Positions 25,096 to 33,982 of a DNA stretch of 64,000 nt are shown here, piece after piece. Position 1 is the stretch's first letter, and each line of letters starts with the position of its first letter. The notes under the pieces are model-generated. The model ran no database searches. It had not been told where the DNA came from and worked only from the letters and a program-made list of their open reading frames with translations. The position numbers were made by a program, and so were the translations under genes. The stretch is taken from NCBI GenBank assembly GCA_029213025.1, contig JARGOZ010000017.1:1-64000 (forward strand). The letters are read 5' to 3'. The stretch comes from Verrucomicrobiales bacterium. GTDB taxonomy: Bacteria; Verrucomicrobiota; Verrucomicrobiia; Verrucomicrobiales; DEV007.

Positions 25096-27339
25096 TTACT
25101 GCAGTTTAAACAGCACGGTAGCCAATGGCGGGAGTTGAATAATGATAGAGTGTTCCCGGTTGTGGGAAGAGACTCCTTCGCTCTCCACTCCGCCGGCATT
25201 GCCGAGGTTGGCACCGCCGTAGATTTGGGCATCGGAGTTAAAGATTTCTTTGTAGTAGCCGGATTGAGGAACACCGATTCTGTAGTTCTCGCGAACAACC
25301 GGGGTGGCGTGTATGATTACCAGAATGGTTTCTCCTTCCAGACCTCTGCGGACGAAGGAAAAGACGCTGTTCTCGGCATCGCTGTGGTCGATCCACTCGA
25401 AGCCGCCCGGTTCGTGATCAATCTGGTTGAGAGCCGGCTCTGATATATAAAGATGGTTCAGATCCTTCACCGCATTGTGTATCCCGATGTGCTGGTCATA
25501 TTCGAGGAAATGCCAGTCGATACTTTTTTCGTGCTGCCATTCATCGGTCTGACCGAACTCGCATCCCTGAAACAGCAGTTTCTTACCCGGGTGGGCGAAC
25601 ATCCAGGCGTAGAACATGCGCAAGTTGGCCAGCTGCTGCCATTTGTCGCCCGGCATCTTATTGATCATCGACTTCTTCCCGTGAACTACTTCGTCGTGGC
25701 TGAGCACGAGGATGTAGTTTTCATGGTAGGCATAGATCATCGCGAAGGTCGCTTCCCCGTGGTGATATTTGCGGTGGATCGCCTCTTTGCTCATGTAGCT
25801 GAGAGAGTCGTTCATCCAGCCCATATTCCATTTGAAACCGAAGCCAAGCCCTCCCTGGTCGATCGGGCGGGACACGCCGGGGAAAGCGGTTGATTCCTCT
25901 GCGATGGTGGCCACTCCGGGGCACTCCTCGTAGCAGGCGGTGTTGAGTTGTTTGAGGAATTTGATCGCACCAAGATTTTCGCGACCGCCGAATTCATTGG
26001 GAACCCATTCGCCGTCTTCTTTGGAGTAATCGAGGTAAAGCATGGAAGCTACGGCATCGACCCGGATTCCATCGATGTGATATTCTTTTAACCAATAGAG
26101 TGCATTGGCGACCAGAAAATTGCGCACTTCGTTGCGGGAATAATTGAAAATCAGTGTTCCCCAGTCGGCATGTTCGCCCTGGCGTGGATCCTCGTGTTCA
26201 TAAAGGCCGGTACCGTCGAAGCGGGCGAGCCCGTGGGCGTCTTTGGGAAAGTGCGCGGGAACCCAGTCGATAATCACGCCCAGCCCTTTCCGGTGGCAGG
26301 CGTCGACAAAGGCGCGGAATTCATCCGGTGTGCCAAATCGGCTCGTCGGAGCGTAGTAGCCACAGACCTGATAGCCCCATGATCCGTCAAAAGGAAATTC
26401 AGAAACGGCCATCAGCTCAATGTGAGTGAAGCCCATATCGACAGCGTAATCGACGAGGTCGGTAGCGAATTCCAGGTAGGTGAGGAAGCGGTTGTCTTCC
26501 TCTGTTTTGCGCTTCCACGAACCGAGATGGACTTCGTAAATTGACATGGGAGAGTGATAGAGATCGTGAGTCTCTCTTTTCTTCATCCACTCACTGTCGC
26601 CCCATTCGTATTCGTTCAGATTGTAGACAATACTGGCGGTTTCTGCGCCGTTTTGGGAGAAGAAGGCCACCGGATCACTTTTCGCGAAGAGATTGCCATC
26701 TCTTCCGATCAATTCGTATTTGTAGAGTGTTCCGGGTTCGATTTCCGGGATGAAAAGTTCCCAAACGCCGTTGCGGTTACGCATCGGGTGAATTCGCCCG
26801 TCCCAGTTGTTGAAGTTGCCGATTACGCTGACTCGTTGTGCGTTGGGGGCCCAGACGGAAAACCGGGTTCCGGCCACTTCGCCTTCTGACTGATCGACGG
26901 CGCGGCAGGACATGGTGTGGGCGCCGAGTATATTCCAAAGCCCGCGATGCGTGCCTTCGCCGAAGAAATACAAGTCATCATCGGGAATGGTGGAGGGGAA
27001 CTGATATGGATCACGGGTTGTTTTTTCGTTCCAGTCGTAGTCGGTAACTTTAAATTCGTAGTCAAAACGCCCGGAGCGATCAGGAAAAACAGCTTCGAAA
27101 AAACCGGTACCATCGATTTTTTTCATTTCGTGTTCTTCGTTGCCAACGACAACAGAGATCTTCTGTGAATGAGGCTGGAAACTGCGGATTACCATGCCTT
27201 TTCCCTCAGGAAGATTGTGAAGTCCGAGGAAACCGAAGGGATCCATGTGTTTGGCATTGAGTATCTTTTTGATCTCAGCCGAACTGGTAGTTTCGTTGAC
27301 GGACGATTCTGTCGAACTGGTTTTATCTGATTTTGTCAT
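25096..27339 (-). CDS. glgB: 1,4-alpha-glucan branching enzyme
   Basis: 747 residues, full-length with the long N-terminus. Introduces alpha-1,6 branches into glycogen. Two N-terminal beta modules (the second CBM48: FSVWAPNAQRVSVIGNFN) precede a GH13 barrel. Catalytic features: nucleophile Asp in DGIRVDAVASMLYLDYS, acid/base Glu in IAEESTAFPGVS, and LVLSHDEVVHGKKSM, which is typical of branching enzymes. The C-terminal all-beta domain ends at LPPLATVLFKLQ. Immediately upstream of pgm; no glgA, glgC or glgP is in this window. Confidence 0.97.
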   Translation of the reverse strand: MTKSDKTSSTESSVNETTSSAEIKKILNAKHMDPFGFLGLHNLPEGKGMVIRSFQPHSQKISVVVGNEEHEMKKIDGTGFFEAVFPDRSGRFDYEFKVTDYDWNEKTTRDPYQFPSTIPDDDLYFFGEGTHRGLWNILGAHTMSCRAVDQSEGEVAGTRFSVWAPNAQRVSVIGNFNNWDGRIHPMRNRNGVWELFIPEIEPGTLYKYELIGRDGNLFAKSDPVAFFSQNGAETASIVYNLNEYEWGDSEWMKKRETHDLYHSPMSIYEVHLGSWKRKTEEDNRFLTYLEFATDLVDYAVDMGFTHIELMAVSEFPFDGSWGYQVCGYYAPTSRFGTPDEFRAFVDACHRKGLGVIIDWVPAHFPKDAHGLARFDGTGLYEHEDPRQGEHADWGTLIFNYSRNEVRNFLVANALYWLKEYHIDGIRVDAVASMLYLDYSKEDGEWVPNEFGGRENLGAIKFLKQLNTACYEECPGVATIAEESTAFPGVSRPIDQGGLGFGFKWNMGWMNDSLSYMSKEAIHRKYHHGEATFAMIYAYHENYILVLSHDEVVHGKKSMINKMPGDKWQQLANLRMFYAWMFAHPGKKLLFQGCEFGQTDEWQHEKSIDWHFLEYDQHIGIHNAVKDLNHLYISEPALNQIDHEPGGFEWIDHSDAENSVFSFVRRGLEGETILVIIHATPVVRENYRIGVPQSGYYKEIFNSDAQIYGGANLGNAGGVESEGVSSHNREHSIIIQLPPLATVLFKLQ

Positions 27340-27416
27340 GGTACGTTTTCGCGCGGACTATAGGGATAAATGTGAAATTAACATCTCTGAATTGGAAAAA
27401 ATCCAAAATAGTTTCT

Positions 27417-28895
27417 TTATACTTTTTTCGGCCAGTGAAAGGTAACGATACAACCACGTGGTGAGGCTTCTCCGATACTCAGTTTTCCTCCGAGGTTTTC
27501 CACAATTTTTTTCACAAAAGCAAGTCCCATCCCTGAGCCTTCGACCTCGTCCCTTGGTTTCAGTGTCTCAAACATTCGTTGCACAGTTTCGCGATACTGT
27601 TCGGGAATGCCCGGCCCGTCGTCTTCCACCGAGAATTCATACTGCTCCTGCTTTTCGGTACAACGAATGCGGATTTTTACAATGTCCCCGTCATGGTGCT
27701 TGGCGGCATTTTCGATCAGATTATGGAAAACCCGCTGGAGCGAGATTTGGACGGTTTTAAAGACCGGCAGATTGTCACATTCCATTTCGACCGGGCGCAG
27801 AAATGTGCCCTGTCCCACCATGTTTTTCAGCATTTCTTCGACATCCACTATCTCCGCACCGGAGCGGTCTCCACCAAAGCGGGAGAATTGGAGTAGATCG
27901 GTTAACAGCTTGTTCATCCGTGCGACGCGCTGCCGCAACATGCGAAGATGCTCGCGGCTTTCGTCGGGCAGGAGATCGTTCAGGTCTTCCTCCAGCCAGT
28001 GGGAAATGTTGTCGATCGCCCGGAGCGGTGCTTTCAAATCATGCGAGGCGGCGTGAGCAAATTCATCGAGTGCTTCATTGGACCGCTTTAACTCCGCGAG
28101 AGTATCGGTCAGTTTCTGCTCTGCATTTTTTCTCTCCGTAATATCCTGATCAATTCCCCGCAGGTGGGTGACAATGCCGTCTTTGTCGAGAATGACCTCG
28201 CCGTGGACCTGAACATAGCGGACTGATCCGCTGATCGGCACGGTTCTGAACCGGAATGGTTTGAAGTGCCCCTTTTTGAGACTTCTCTTCAGGGCCGCGG
28301 CGACGTGCTTTCGGTCGTCCGGGTGAACCCGGGCTTCGAAGCTGGTATAGGAAGGCTCTATGCCTCCTTCACGCTCCAGTCCAAGAACCCGGAACATTTC
28401 ATCCGACCAGCGGATCCGGTCGGTTGCCACATTCCATTCCCAGGCACCGAGTCGTCCGATCTTTTCGGCCCGCCTCAACAAGGCTTCGCTGTTGCGGAGG
28501 CGGGCTTCTGCCCGGTGCTGACCGGTGATGTCAGCGGCAAATATGACGATTCCGGTGACGTTTCCCTCTTCATCCTTCCTCGGGATACGATCAATCCTCA
28601 GCCACAGTTTTTTGCCATCGCCCGCAGTAACGGATTCTATGGAGCCAAGGATGGATTCCCCGCTTTCGATTACTTTTAGATCATTTTTATGCAGGTAGTC
28701 GGCGTCGTTTGGGAGGATGTCGGAAAGCGGGCGGTTTATCAGGGCTGTGGCTTCCGCTCCGATGGCGAGCGCGGCCGTCCGGTTGACCCGGAGAATGTTG
28801 TTTTCCTTATCCTTAAAAACAATCAACAACGGGATGGAGTCGAGGATGTTCTGATCCGGTTCGAACCAGTCCGGAATGGGTGTTGATGTTTCCAT
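27417..28895 (-). CDS. PAS-domain sensor histidine kinase
   Basis: 492 residues from ATG 28895 (METSTPIPDWFEPDQN); the frame could extend to 28961. Two PAS/PAC modules (~5-130 and ~140-260) are followed by a HisKA dimerisation helix with the phosphoaccepting His in DEFAHAASHDLKAPLRAI. The ATPase domain then shows the N-box NLIENAAKHHDG, VEDDGPGIPEQY and GSGMGLAFVKKIVENLGG. No transmembrane segment, so it is cytoplasmic, of the bacteriophytochrome-like kinase group. No response regulator is adjacent; the receiver/PP2C protein at 21895 is the only receiver-containing protein nearby. Confidence 0.93.
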   Translation of the reverse strand: METSTPIPDWFEPDQNILDSIPLLIVFKDKENNILRVNRTAALAIGAEATALINRPLSDILPNDADYLHKNDLKVIESGESILGSIESVTAGDGKKLWLRIDRIPRKDEEGNVTGIVIFAADITGQHRAEARLRNSEALLRRAEKIGRLGAWEWNVATDRIRWSDEMFRVLGLEREGGIEPSYTSFEARVHPDDRKHVAAALKRSLKKGHFKPFRFRTVPISGSVRYVQVHGEVILDKDGIVTHLRGIDQDITERKNAEQKLTDTLAELKRSNEALDEFAHAASHDLKAPLRAIDNISHWLEEDLNDLLPDESREHLRMLRQRVARMNKLLTDLLQFSRFGGDRSGAEIVDVEEMLKNMVGQGTFLRPVEMECDNLPVFKTVQISLQRVFHNLIENAAKHHDGDIVKIRIRCTEKQEQYEFSVEDDGPGIPEQYRETVQRMFETLKPRDEVEGSGMGLAFVKKIVENLGGKLSIGEASPRGCIVTFHWPKKV

Positions 28896-28976
28896 GAAGA
28901 ATCGATGGTCAAAAACGCGTACTAATCTGTCACGGTCTTCCCCTGAAAGACAACAACTCAATAGGGAGAGTTAACA

Positions 28977-30041
28977 ATGATTACGAAAAAGATTGGCGTA
29001 GTTGTCGGAGCCGCATGCTTAGGTTTTATATTGGGTTTAAGTTTTTATGGATTACCCGGATTTTTTCAAAAGCAGCCAACTGTGATTTCTGAATCCGACC
29101 GGATGCTGCCAACGAATCCGCAGGTTGCACAGGAGAAATCCGATACCGTTCCGGAACAGGCTCCTGTTGTGGCGGAAATATTTACAATGCTTCCTGTCGG
29201 CAAAACCCCGGAACCTGAGACGGAGATTGCCGCCGTGGAAGCGGAGCAACCGGTCGCGACAGAGGAACCGGCAGATCCGGAGGAAAAGCAGCCTTCGGGG
29301 CAGGAGCTGGCTTACACCGCCGGCGAGAATCCTTCGCCGACACCGCCGGATCTTGTCTCGGAGAATGACATCGATTTTCGGGGGATGAGCGAGCGGATTC
29401 GAAGCCAACTGGATGACGGTAATTCATCAGGCGGAGGTCCGGGAAACAATGGCGGCGGTGGAAACACGGATCCGGATGATCCGGAGGTTACGCCAGGAAG
29501 ACAGGTTGTTTCCTTAGCCGAGGTACAAATTGAAGCTGAAACCCCGGCTGGTTCTGTGGAATCCAATGTGAATGTCGAGTCGGTGGAGCAGGAAAATCAA
29601 ATCGCAGTGGTCACCGATATCAAAGCTGATGCAGCCTCGGCGGCAGTAGCTGACAGCCGTTCGGGAGTTGAGGTAACTCCTCCGGTAAATGCTCAACCGA
29701 ACTGGTATTCCAATGCGATTGCCGGCAGTGTCACCGGATTGATCGGAGGGGTCAGTAATTCACCTGCCGGTTCCGGGGGCGTCTCTTTCCGGAATAACGG
29801 TCGGGTGGTGATTCGCAACGGCGGTGATTCGGTAACTTCACAGCGGCTGAACACTTCGTCATCCTCGTCATTCCCGACCGGCACAGTCGGAGGTACTATC
29901 GTGACCACCGGCGGATCGAATGGTGGAACCGTGATTCCCGGAGCTTCCTCACCACCGGTATCCATTCCTTCGACAACCAATTCACTTATAAACGGCACGG
30001 GTGGTCTCGTTCGGGGAGTCACCGGTATTAATCTTCCGTAG
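28977..30041 (+). CDS. Exported or membrane-anchored low-complexity protein
   Basis: 354 residues. The N-terminal IGVVVGAACLGFILGLSFYG is a signal anchor. The rest is low complexity: a Pro/Glu-rich section, a Gly/Asn block (~150-165), then Ser/Thr/Gly-rich sequence to the end. No domain is recognisable. GGGAG-like ribosome-binding sequence GGGAGAGTTAACA precedes the ATG. It diverges from the histidine kinase gene and overlaps the convergent LysR gene by 14 bp at their 3' ends. Possibly a periplasmic linker or surface protein. Confidence 0.7.
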   Translation: MITKKIGVVVGAACLGFILGLSFYGLPGFFQKQPTVISESDRMLPTNPQVAQEKSDTVPEQAPVVAEIFTMLPVGKTPEPETEIAAVEAEQPVATEEPADPEEKQPSGQELAYTAGENPSPTPPDLVSENDIDFRGMSERIRSQLDDGNSSGGGPGNNGGGGNTDPDDPEVTPGRQVVSLAEVQIEAETPAGSVESNVNVESVEQENQIAVVTDIKADAASAAVADSRSGVEVTPPVNAQPNWYSNAIAGSVTGLIGGVSNSPAGSGGVSFRNNGRVVIRNGGDSVTSQRLNTSSSSSFPTGTVGGTIVTTGGSNGGTVIPGASSPPVSIPSTTNSLINGTGGLVRGVTGINLP

Positions 30042-30912
30042 GGCTTTTTTGACCGCCTGAATCGGAAAAGAGAATGGCATTTACAAACTCGGAGAAGTGT
30101 TTGGGTTGCTCCCGTGATTTCCGTCCGGCGATGATGACAGTCCGGGAAAATACAGGATCAATGTCGTGCCGTATCACTTGTTTCCTTTTGCCGTAGACGG
30201 CCAGAGCCCGCCGCGGAACCAGGGCCGAGCCCAGCCCCAGCGAAACGAGGTTGATCGCGAGGTCGAATGTGTCCACCTCGATCTGAATCTCACTTCCAGG
30301 TGCGTTTTGCTCCACCCAGCGGGACAGTTTCCGACCGGTTTCCAGTTTGCGATTCAAACTGATGAATGACTTGCCTGATATGTCAGAGGAGTTGGAAGGT
30401 GAAATCAAAATAAACGGATCGTCGTACGTGCGGAGGATCTCGATATTCTGAGGCATCGTATCGAGTTGAGAAACAATGGCGAGGTCGAGCTCAAATTCTG
30501 ACAGCTTTTCCAGGAGGGTTTCATCCCGTCCGGTAGAGATTTCCAGCTTCACCGATTTTCTGCCGAAAAGAACGCCCGGCAAATGGGCGTAGGGAATCGT
30601 TTCGCCCAACCCCAGACGAATAGTGGGCAGATCGCTGCCGTAAATTTCCCGAAATTCGCGAACCGATGTATCCCTTTGGTTCAACATGAGGGTCGTTTCC
30701 CGAAGCCAGTGTTCCCCGGCGGTTGTCAGCGAGACTCGTCGCGTCGTCCGGTCGAGAAGCCGAATCCCGAGGGACTTCTCCAGATCCTGAATCCGCCTCG
30801 AAACAGCGCTTTGGGTGAGTCCGGTGGCCTTTCCGGCATCGGTAAAGTTCCGGTGCTCCGCTACGGCGGAAAACACTTCGAGTGTGTGAAAATCTATGGG
30901 AAGTCCGTTCAA
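30028..30912 (-). CDS. LysR-family transcriptional regulator
   Basis: 294 residues. The N-terminal helix-turn-helix is classic: FHTLEVFSAVAEHRNFTDAG, then TGLTQSAVSRRIQDLEKSLG and LLDRTTRRVSLTTAG. The C-terminal two-lobed substrate-binding domain (~90-290) ends at about FVNAILF. It is transcribed away from a 78-residue ferredoxin gene, and the 78-bp gap holds two copies of TGATGTGATTA 21 bp apart. That layout suggests it regulates both itself and the ferredoxin. Effector unknown. Confidence 0.95.
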   Translation of the reverse strand: MNGLPIDFHTLEVFSAVAEHRNFTDAGKATGLTQSAVSRRIQDLEKSLGIRLLDRTTRRVSLTTAGEHWLRETTLMLNQRDTSVREFREIYGSDLPTIRLGLGETIPYAHLPGVLFGRKSVKLEISTGRDETLLEKLSEFELDLAIVSQLDTMPQNIEILRTYDDPFILISPSNSSDISGKSFISLNRKLETGRKLSRWVEQNAPGSEIQIEVDTFDLAINLVSLGLGSALVPRRALAVYGKRKQVIRHDIDPVFSRTVIIAGRKSREQPKHFSEFVNAILFSDSGGQKSPTED

Positions 30913-30917
30913 TTGAT

Positions 30918-30949
30918 TGATGTGATTAGATCATTAAATGATGTGATTA
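30918..30949. promoter_or_regulatory. Paired direct repeats, likely LysR operator
   Basis: TGATGTGATTA occurs at 30918-30928 and again at 30939-30949, 21 bp or two helical turns apart. It lies in the gap between the divergent LysR and ferredoxin genes. Same-face spacing and the divergent layout fit binding by a LysR-type tetramer. The match is exact over 11 bp. Confidence 0.6.
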
Positions 30950-30990
30950 ATGAATTTCACTTAAAGCATCGCCGCAACATCTTTCTGGTG

Positions 30991-31227
30991 ATGAATACGC
31001 CCACTCAATTATCCGACCGCCTTCCTGAAAATGTACCCGGCCCCTGGTTTATTACTGACGCCTGCATTATATGCGGACTGTGCGATGAACTGGCTCCGGG
31101 GATTTTTCGACCGCTGGAAGATTTCAGTTTTAATCATGTCTACCACCAACCTGTGAATGATGAAGAGGAAGAACTGGCCCGCGAAGCCGCGGAAAGCTGC
31201 CCGGTGGAGGCGATCTGTCGGGAATGA
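30991..31227 (+). CDS. Small [4Fe-4S] ferredoxin
   Basis: 78 residues from ATG 30991. A frame running up to 30583 passes through the LysR gene on the other strand and is not credible. One cluster site is formed by CIICGLC at residues 25-31 with the fourth cysteine in CPVEAIC near 70-76, the single-cluster ferredoxin pattern. The middle is acidic (NDEEEELAREA). It probably donates low-potential electrons to an unidentified partner. Expression is likely controlled by the divergent LysR protein. Confidence 0.9.
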   Translation: MNTPTQLSDRLPENVPGPWFITDACIICGLCDELAPGIFRPLEDFSFNHVYHQPVNDEEEELAREAAESCPVEAICRE

Positions 31228-31259
31228 CAGGAAAATAGCAGGCTTGCTCTGATTTCCGG

Positions 31260-31784
31260 TTAGTTCCGGGGAGCAGGAGGAAGCTTTTTCCTGATTTCTT
31301 TTACCCAGTCTTGGTAAGTCGCTTCGCCGACTTTTTCGAGCCACTCTCCGGCTTTTTCGTGGCTGCCCCATCTGGCTTCGTTTTCTGCGAGGGACAGCCG
31401 TATCATTTCCCGGGGAACAGCGTGCGCATCGTCATCGGGAAGTTTTTCCAGCCAGTTATTGTATAGAGAGATTCTTTCTTCGAAGTGTTCCTCATCTTCG
31501 ATTTGATGTCGACCCAAAGCGGCAACCCAGAAGGCGCGGGATGGTAGCGGCGCTTCGCTGTTTTCTATATAGGCAAGAACATCTGTTACGGTAAAGCATC
31601 GCTTGAAGTATTCCTGCAGGGTTTTGTAGTCGCCGTATTCCTGTTCAAGAAACGAAAGGTTTGAAAAGTATCGCTGGAAAACCGTTTGCCGATATGCTTT
31701 TCCGCGATCCGGGCCCTGCGACCAGCGCGGGTCGTTACTAATCATCGAAAGAAACAACAGATACCCTGGAGTATGTTTATTCAT
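31260..31784 (-). CDS. Hypothetical helical protein
   Basis: 174 residues, no signal peptide, helical and acidic with TPR-like spacing near LYNNWLEKLPDDDAHAVPRE and EARWGSHEKAGEWLEKVG. It overlaps the stop of the large upstream gene (31781-33790) by 4 bp on the same strand, so translation is probably coupled. It converges on the ferredoxin gene. Family unknown; a shared function with its upstream partner is likely. Confidence 0.7.
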   Translation of the reverse strand: MNKHTPGYLLFLSMISNDPRWSQGPDRGKAYRQTVFQRYFSNLSFLEQEYGDYKTLQEYFKRCFTVTDVLAYIENSEAPLPSRAFWVAALGRHQIEDEEHFEERISLYNNWLEKLPDDDAHAVPREMIRLSLAENEARWGSHEKAGEWLEKVGEATYQDWVKEIRKKLPPAPRN

Positions 31785-33790
31785 TCTCTGAGTCGTTCGG
31801 CTTTTTGCGCCGGAATATCAGCAAGCCATTGTTCAAAAGTTTGCGAGTTCCCCTCTTTCACTTCCAGCAGTCTGGCATAGGCGCAGGCGCGGCCGCGGCA
31901 GGTCCAGTCGGCGTTTCGAGTCATCGTGCTGATCGCGATGGCGAAATCTTTCCAGAACCGGGCTGCTTCCTTGTAGTCGTGACCGTCTTCCTCGACGAGT
32001 TGGTCGAGAACGATAGGATTGATCCGGCTTACGATTCTTGAAATGATGCCTTCGCATTCTCTGCGGTATTGGCTTTTGTTTAGCTCGGTTAATTCAGCAG
32101 TCAACTGCCGACAAAGATCCAGGTCTTCCCGGTAGTAGGCCGCTATAAACCGGGTCGTCCAACTGTTGATCCGGTGAAAAAACGCTCTTTCCCCGGGCAC
32201 GGCCCCGCCATACAGTTCGATGAGAGGGAAATTCAATTGATACGATTCATATTGGTCAGCAAATGTGGCGATGTGAGTGGGGTGTTTCGACATCCCGCCC
32301 ATGATGACGACCTGCTGCTCGATATCGAGTTTCTTCATCTGTTCGAACAACGGTGTAAGTAGATCTTCCCGGTCGAGCAATCCCTTTTCGGTCGGGCGGT
32401 AATCACCGAAAGCATCCCTCATTAATCCGGGAATTCCGGCTTCGATCTGCAGCTGCAGAGCCGGGTCATTTATGGCTTCGTAAAATTCCGGGAGTCGCTC
32501 GATCAATTTGGGGCGGAGCCCTTCGCCCCGCCATGAGATAACTTTTTCCCCTTTGCCGGGAAGCATTTTCAAAGCCCTCTGCAAATCACCAATTTCGACG
32601 AGGGCGAGAAAGATATCGGGATCCAGCCGGTGATGCCGGTTCACAAAGGTGGCCGCAATCTCCCTGGCTTCGGAATCGCGGTCCGCCATGGAAAGGATCT
32701 TCAAAGATTCGCTGAGCATATTGCTACCCATCACAGCGGGAGGAAAGCCGGGAGGGGGAGGTAGTTTTTGCCGGTCAATCCATTCCACTATATGTTCCGC
32801 TGCCATCTCCAGAATCTCACGATCACCACAACGCAGTGCGGTTTGGTTGTGGAGGTGAAAGCGCCACCAGCGGACCGGAGGAGTTGTGTAGTCCGTTTCC
32901 AGGGCTCGGTTCAGGTCATAAATCTCGCGGGCGAACTGCGGGCAGTTAATTAACCCTCCCGATTCAAATAGCAGTTTGTTGGCTGCCGAGGCCCGGATCA
33001 TCACCGGGATATCCTTGTTACCGATGATTTTCATAATCTGCCGGTCGTATTCTTCGAGTGGCCAGGTAGAGCTGTCCGGTTCGAGATGGTGATAGAGATT
33101 ACGCGATTCGCGGATAATTCCGGTGATGTTCAGACAGTCGGAAATCAGTGGGTAGTTGCTGCGAGCCTCTACCAGTCGCTGCATATGGCGGAGATAGGCA
33201 AAACCCTTTTTCTCCTGAAGATTAATCATCAAACCCGACATGATGAGAGCCTGCCCGGCGGGGGAAAGGGTTTCGTATTCATCGAGGAATTTCCCGGTAA
33301 AACCGCCGGGATCATTTTTATATCTCACCTCGAGTTTCTTTCCGATCATCTCGACCAGTCCACTCAAGTGATAGCCTTCGCCCTTTCGTTCGTCGCTGAA
33401 AAGATTTCCAATCACATCGCAAAGAACCGTGAGATTTTCGTCTTTGGTATCGCGGATTCTGTGCTCAAGGAAACGGTCCCACGGCGGGACATAGATGCTC
33501 GATCTGCCCGAGAGGACAGGCGGGGTGGGGGATCCTTCCTTTTGATATTCCTTCTTTGCTTTTCTCAAATACACTTTCAGGACTTTATCAGCGCCCTCCC
33601 GGTCACCTTCCGCGATACGCTCATGAAATCGTTTCGCCTCTTTTTCATCCAGCGTCCGGAACTCGATACCGAAAAACTGAGCCACTCTGTCGCGGAGGGA
33701 TTCTGCGCCAATTGATTCCCCGGACGAAAAGAAAAACAGAGCACAGCAAAAGAGAGAGAAAAAAAAAGCGCGACCGGGTAGGGATCTCAT
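31781..33790 (-). CDS. Large exported helical-repeat protein, function unknown
   Basis: 669 residues. Signal peptide (AFFFSLFCCALFFFSSGESIG). The mature part is predominantly helical and looks like a solenoid of irregular repeats, with no enzymatic motif seen. It starts about 140 bp after the 22-bp repeat pair at 33.93 kb and overlaps the following 174-residue gene by 4 bp. The last residues (CRGRACAYARLLEV) contain a small Cys-containing motif. Possibly a periplasmic scaffold; that is inference. Confidence 0.72.
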   Translation of the reverse strand: MRSLPGRAFFFSLFCCALFFFSSGESIGAESLRDRVAQFFGIEFRTLDEKEAKRFHERIAEGDREGADKVLKVYLRKAKKEYQKEGSPTPPVLSGRSSIYVPPWDRFLEHRIRDTKDENLTVLCDVIGNLFSDERKGEGYHLSGLVEMIGKKLEVRYKNDPGGFTGKFLDEYETLSPAGQALIMSGLMINLQEKKGFAYLRHMQRLVEARSNYPLISDCLNITGIIRESRNLYHHLEPDSSTWPLEEYDRQIMKIIGNKDIPVMIRASAANKLLFESGGLINCPQFAREIYDLNRALETDYTTPPVRWWRFHLHNQTALRCGDREILEMAAEHIVEWIDRQKLPPPPGFPPAVMGSNMLSESLKILSMADRDSEAREIAATFVNRHHRLDPDIFLALVEIGDLQRALKMLPGKGEKVISWRGEGLRPKLIERLPEFYEAINDPALQLQIEAGIPGLMRDAFGDYRPTEKGLLDREDLLTPLFEQMKKLDIEQQVVIMGGMSKHPTHIATFADQYESYQLNFPLIELYGGAVPGERAFFHRINSWTTRFIAAYYREDLDLCRQLTAELTELNKSQYRRECEGIISRIVSRINPIVLDQLVEEDGHDYKEAARFWKDFAIAISTMTRNADWTCRGRACAYARLLEVKEGNSQTFEQWLADIPAQKAERLRE

Positions 33791-33929
33791 CCCTAACGAA
33801 TAGAGCAGGTTACGGGTATATTGACAAGGTTGAAAGTGGAATCAGGGTAGAATGCATTTGGTTCTCCGAAAGAGGTCATTTGCAGGCCGGAACGATGATT
33901 CCCTCCCGGGTGTGAAATACCGTGCTGAC

Positions 33930-33967
33930 GGTACCCTGTTGAATGGTGGACCGAACCCTGTTAGGTC
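33930..33967 (-). repeat. 22-bp repeat cluster, two degenerate units
   Basis: GTACCCTGTTG at 33931 and AACCCTGTTAG at 33954 are one 22-bp register apart; on the minus strand the core is CAACAGGGT. It lies between the exosortase gene 3' end (33983) and the exported protein start (33790), both on the minus strand, and is oriented along them. The 192-bp gap shows nothing else. Confidence 0.75.
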
Positions 33968-33982
33968 CGCTGGAGATACCTA

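Noticed and set aside
30583-30990. Upstream extension of the ferredoxin gene
   Set aside because: It runs antisense through the LysR gene and the residues do not look like a real domain; ATG 30991 gives a complete ferredoxin.
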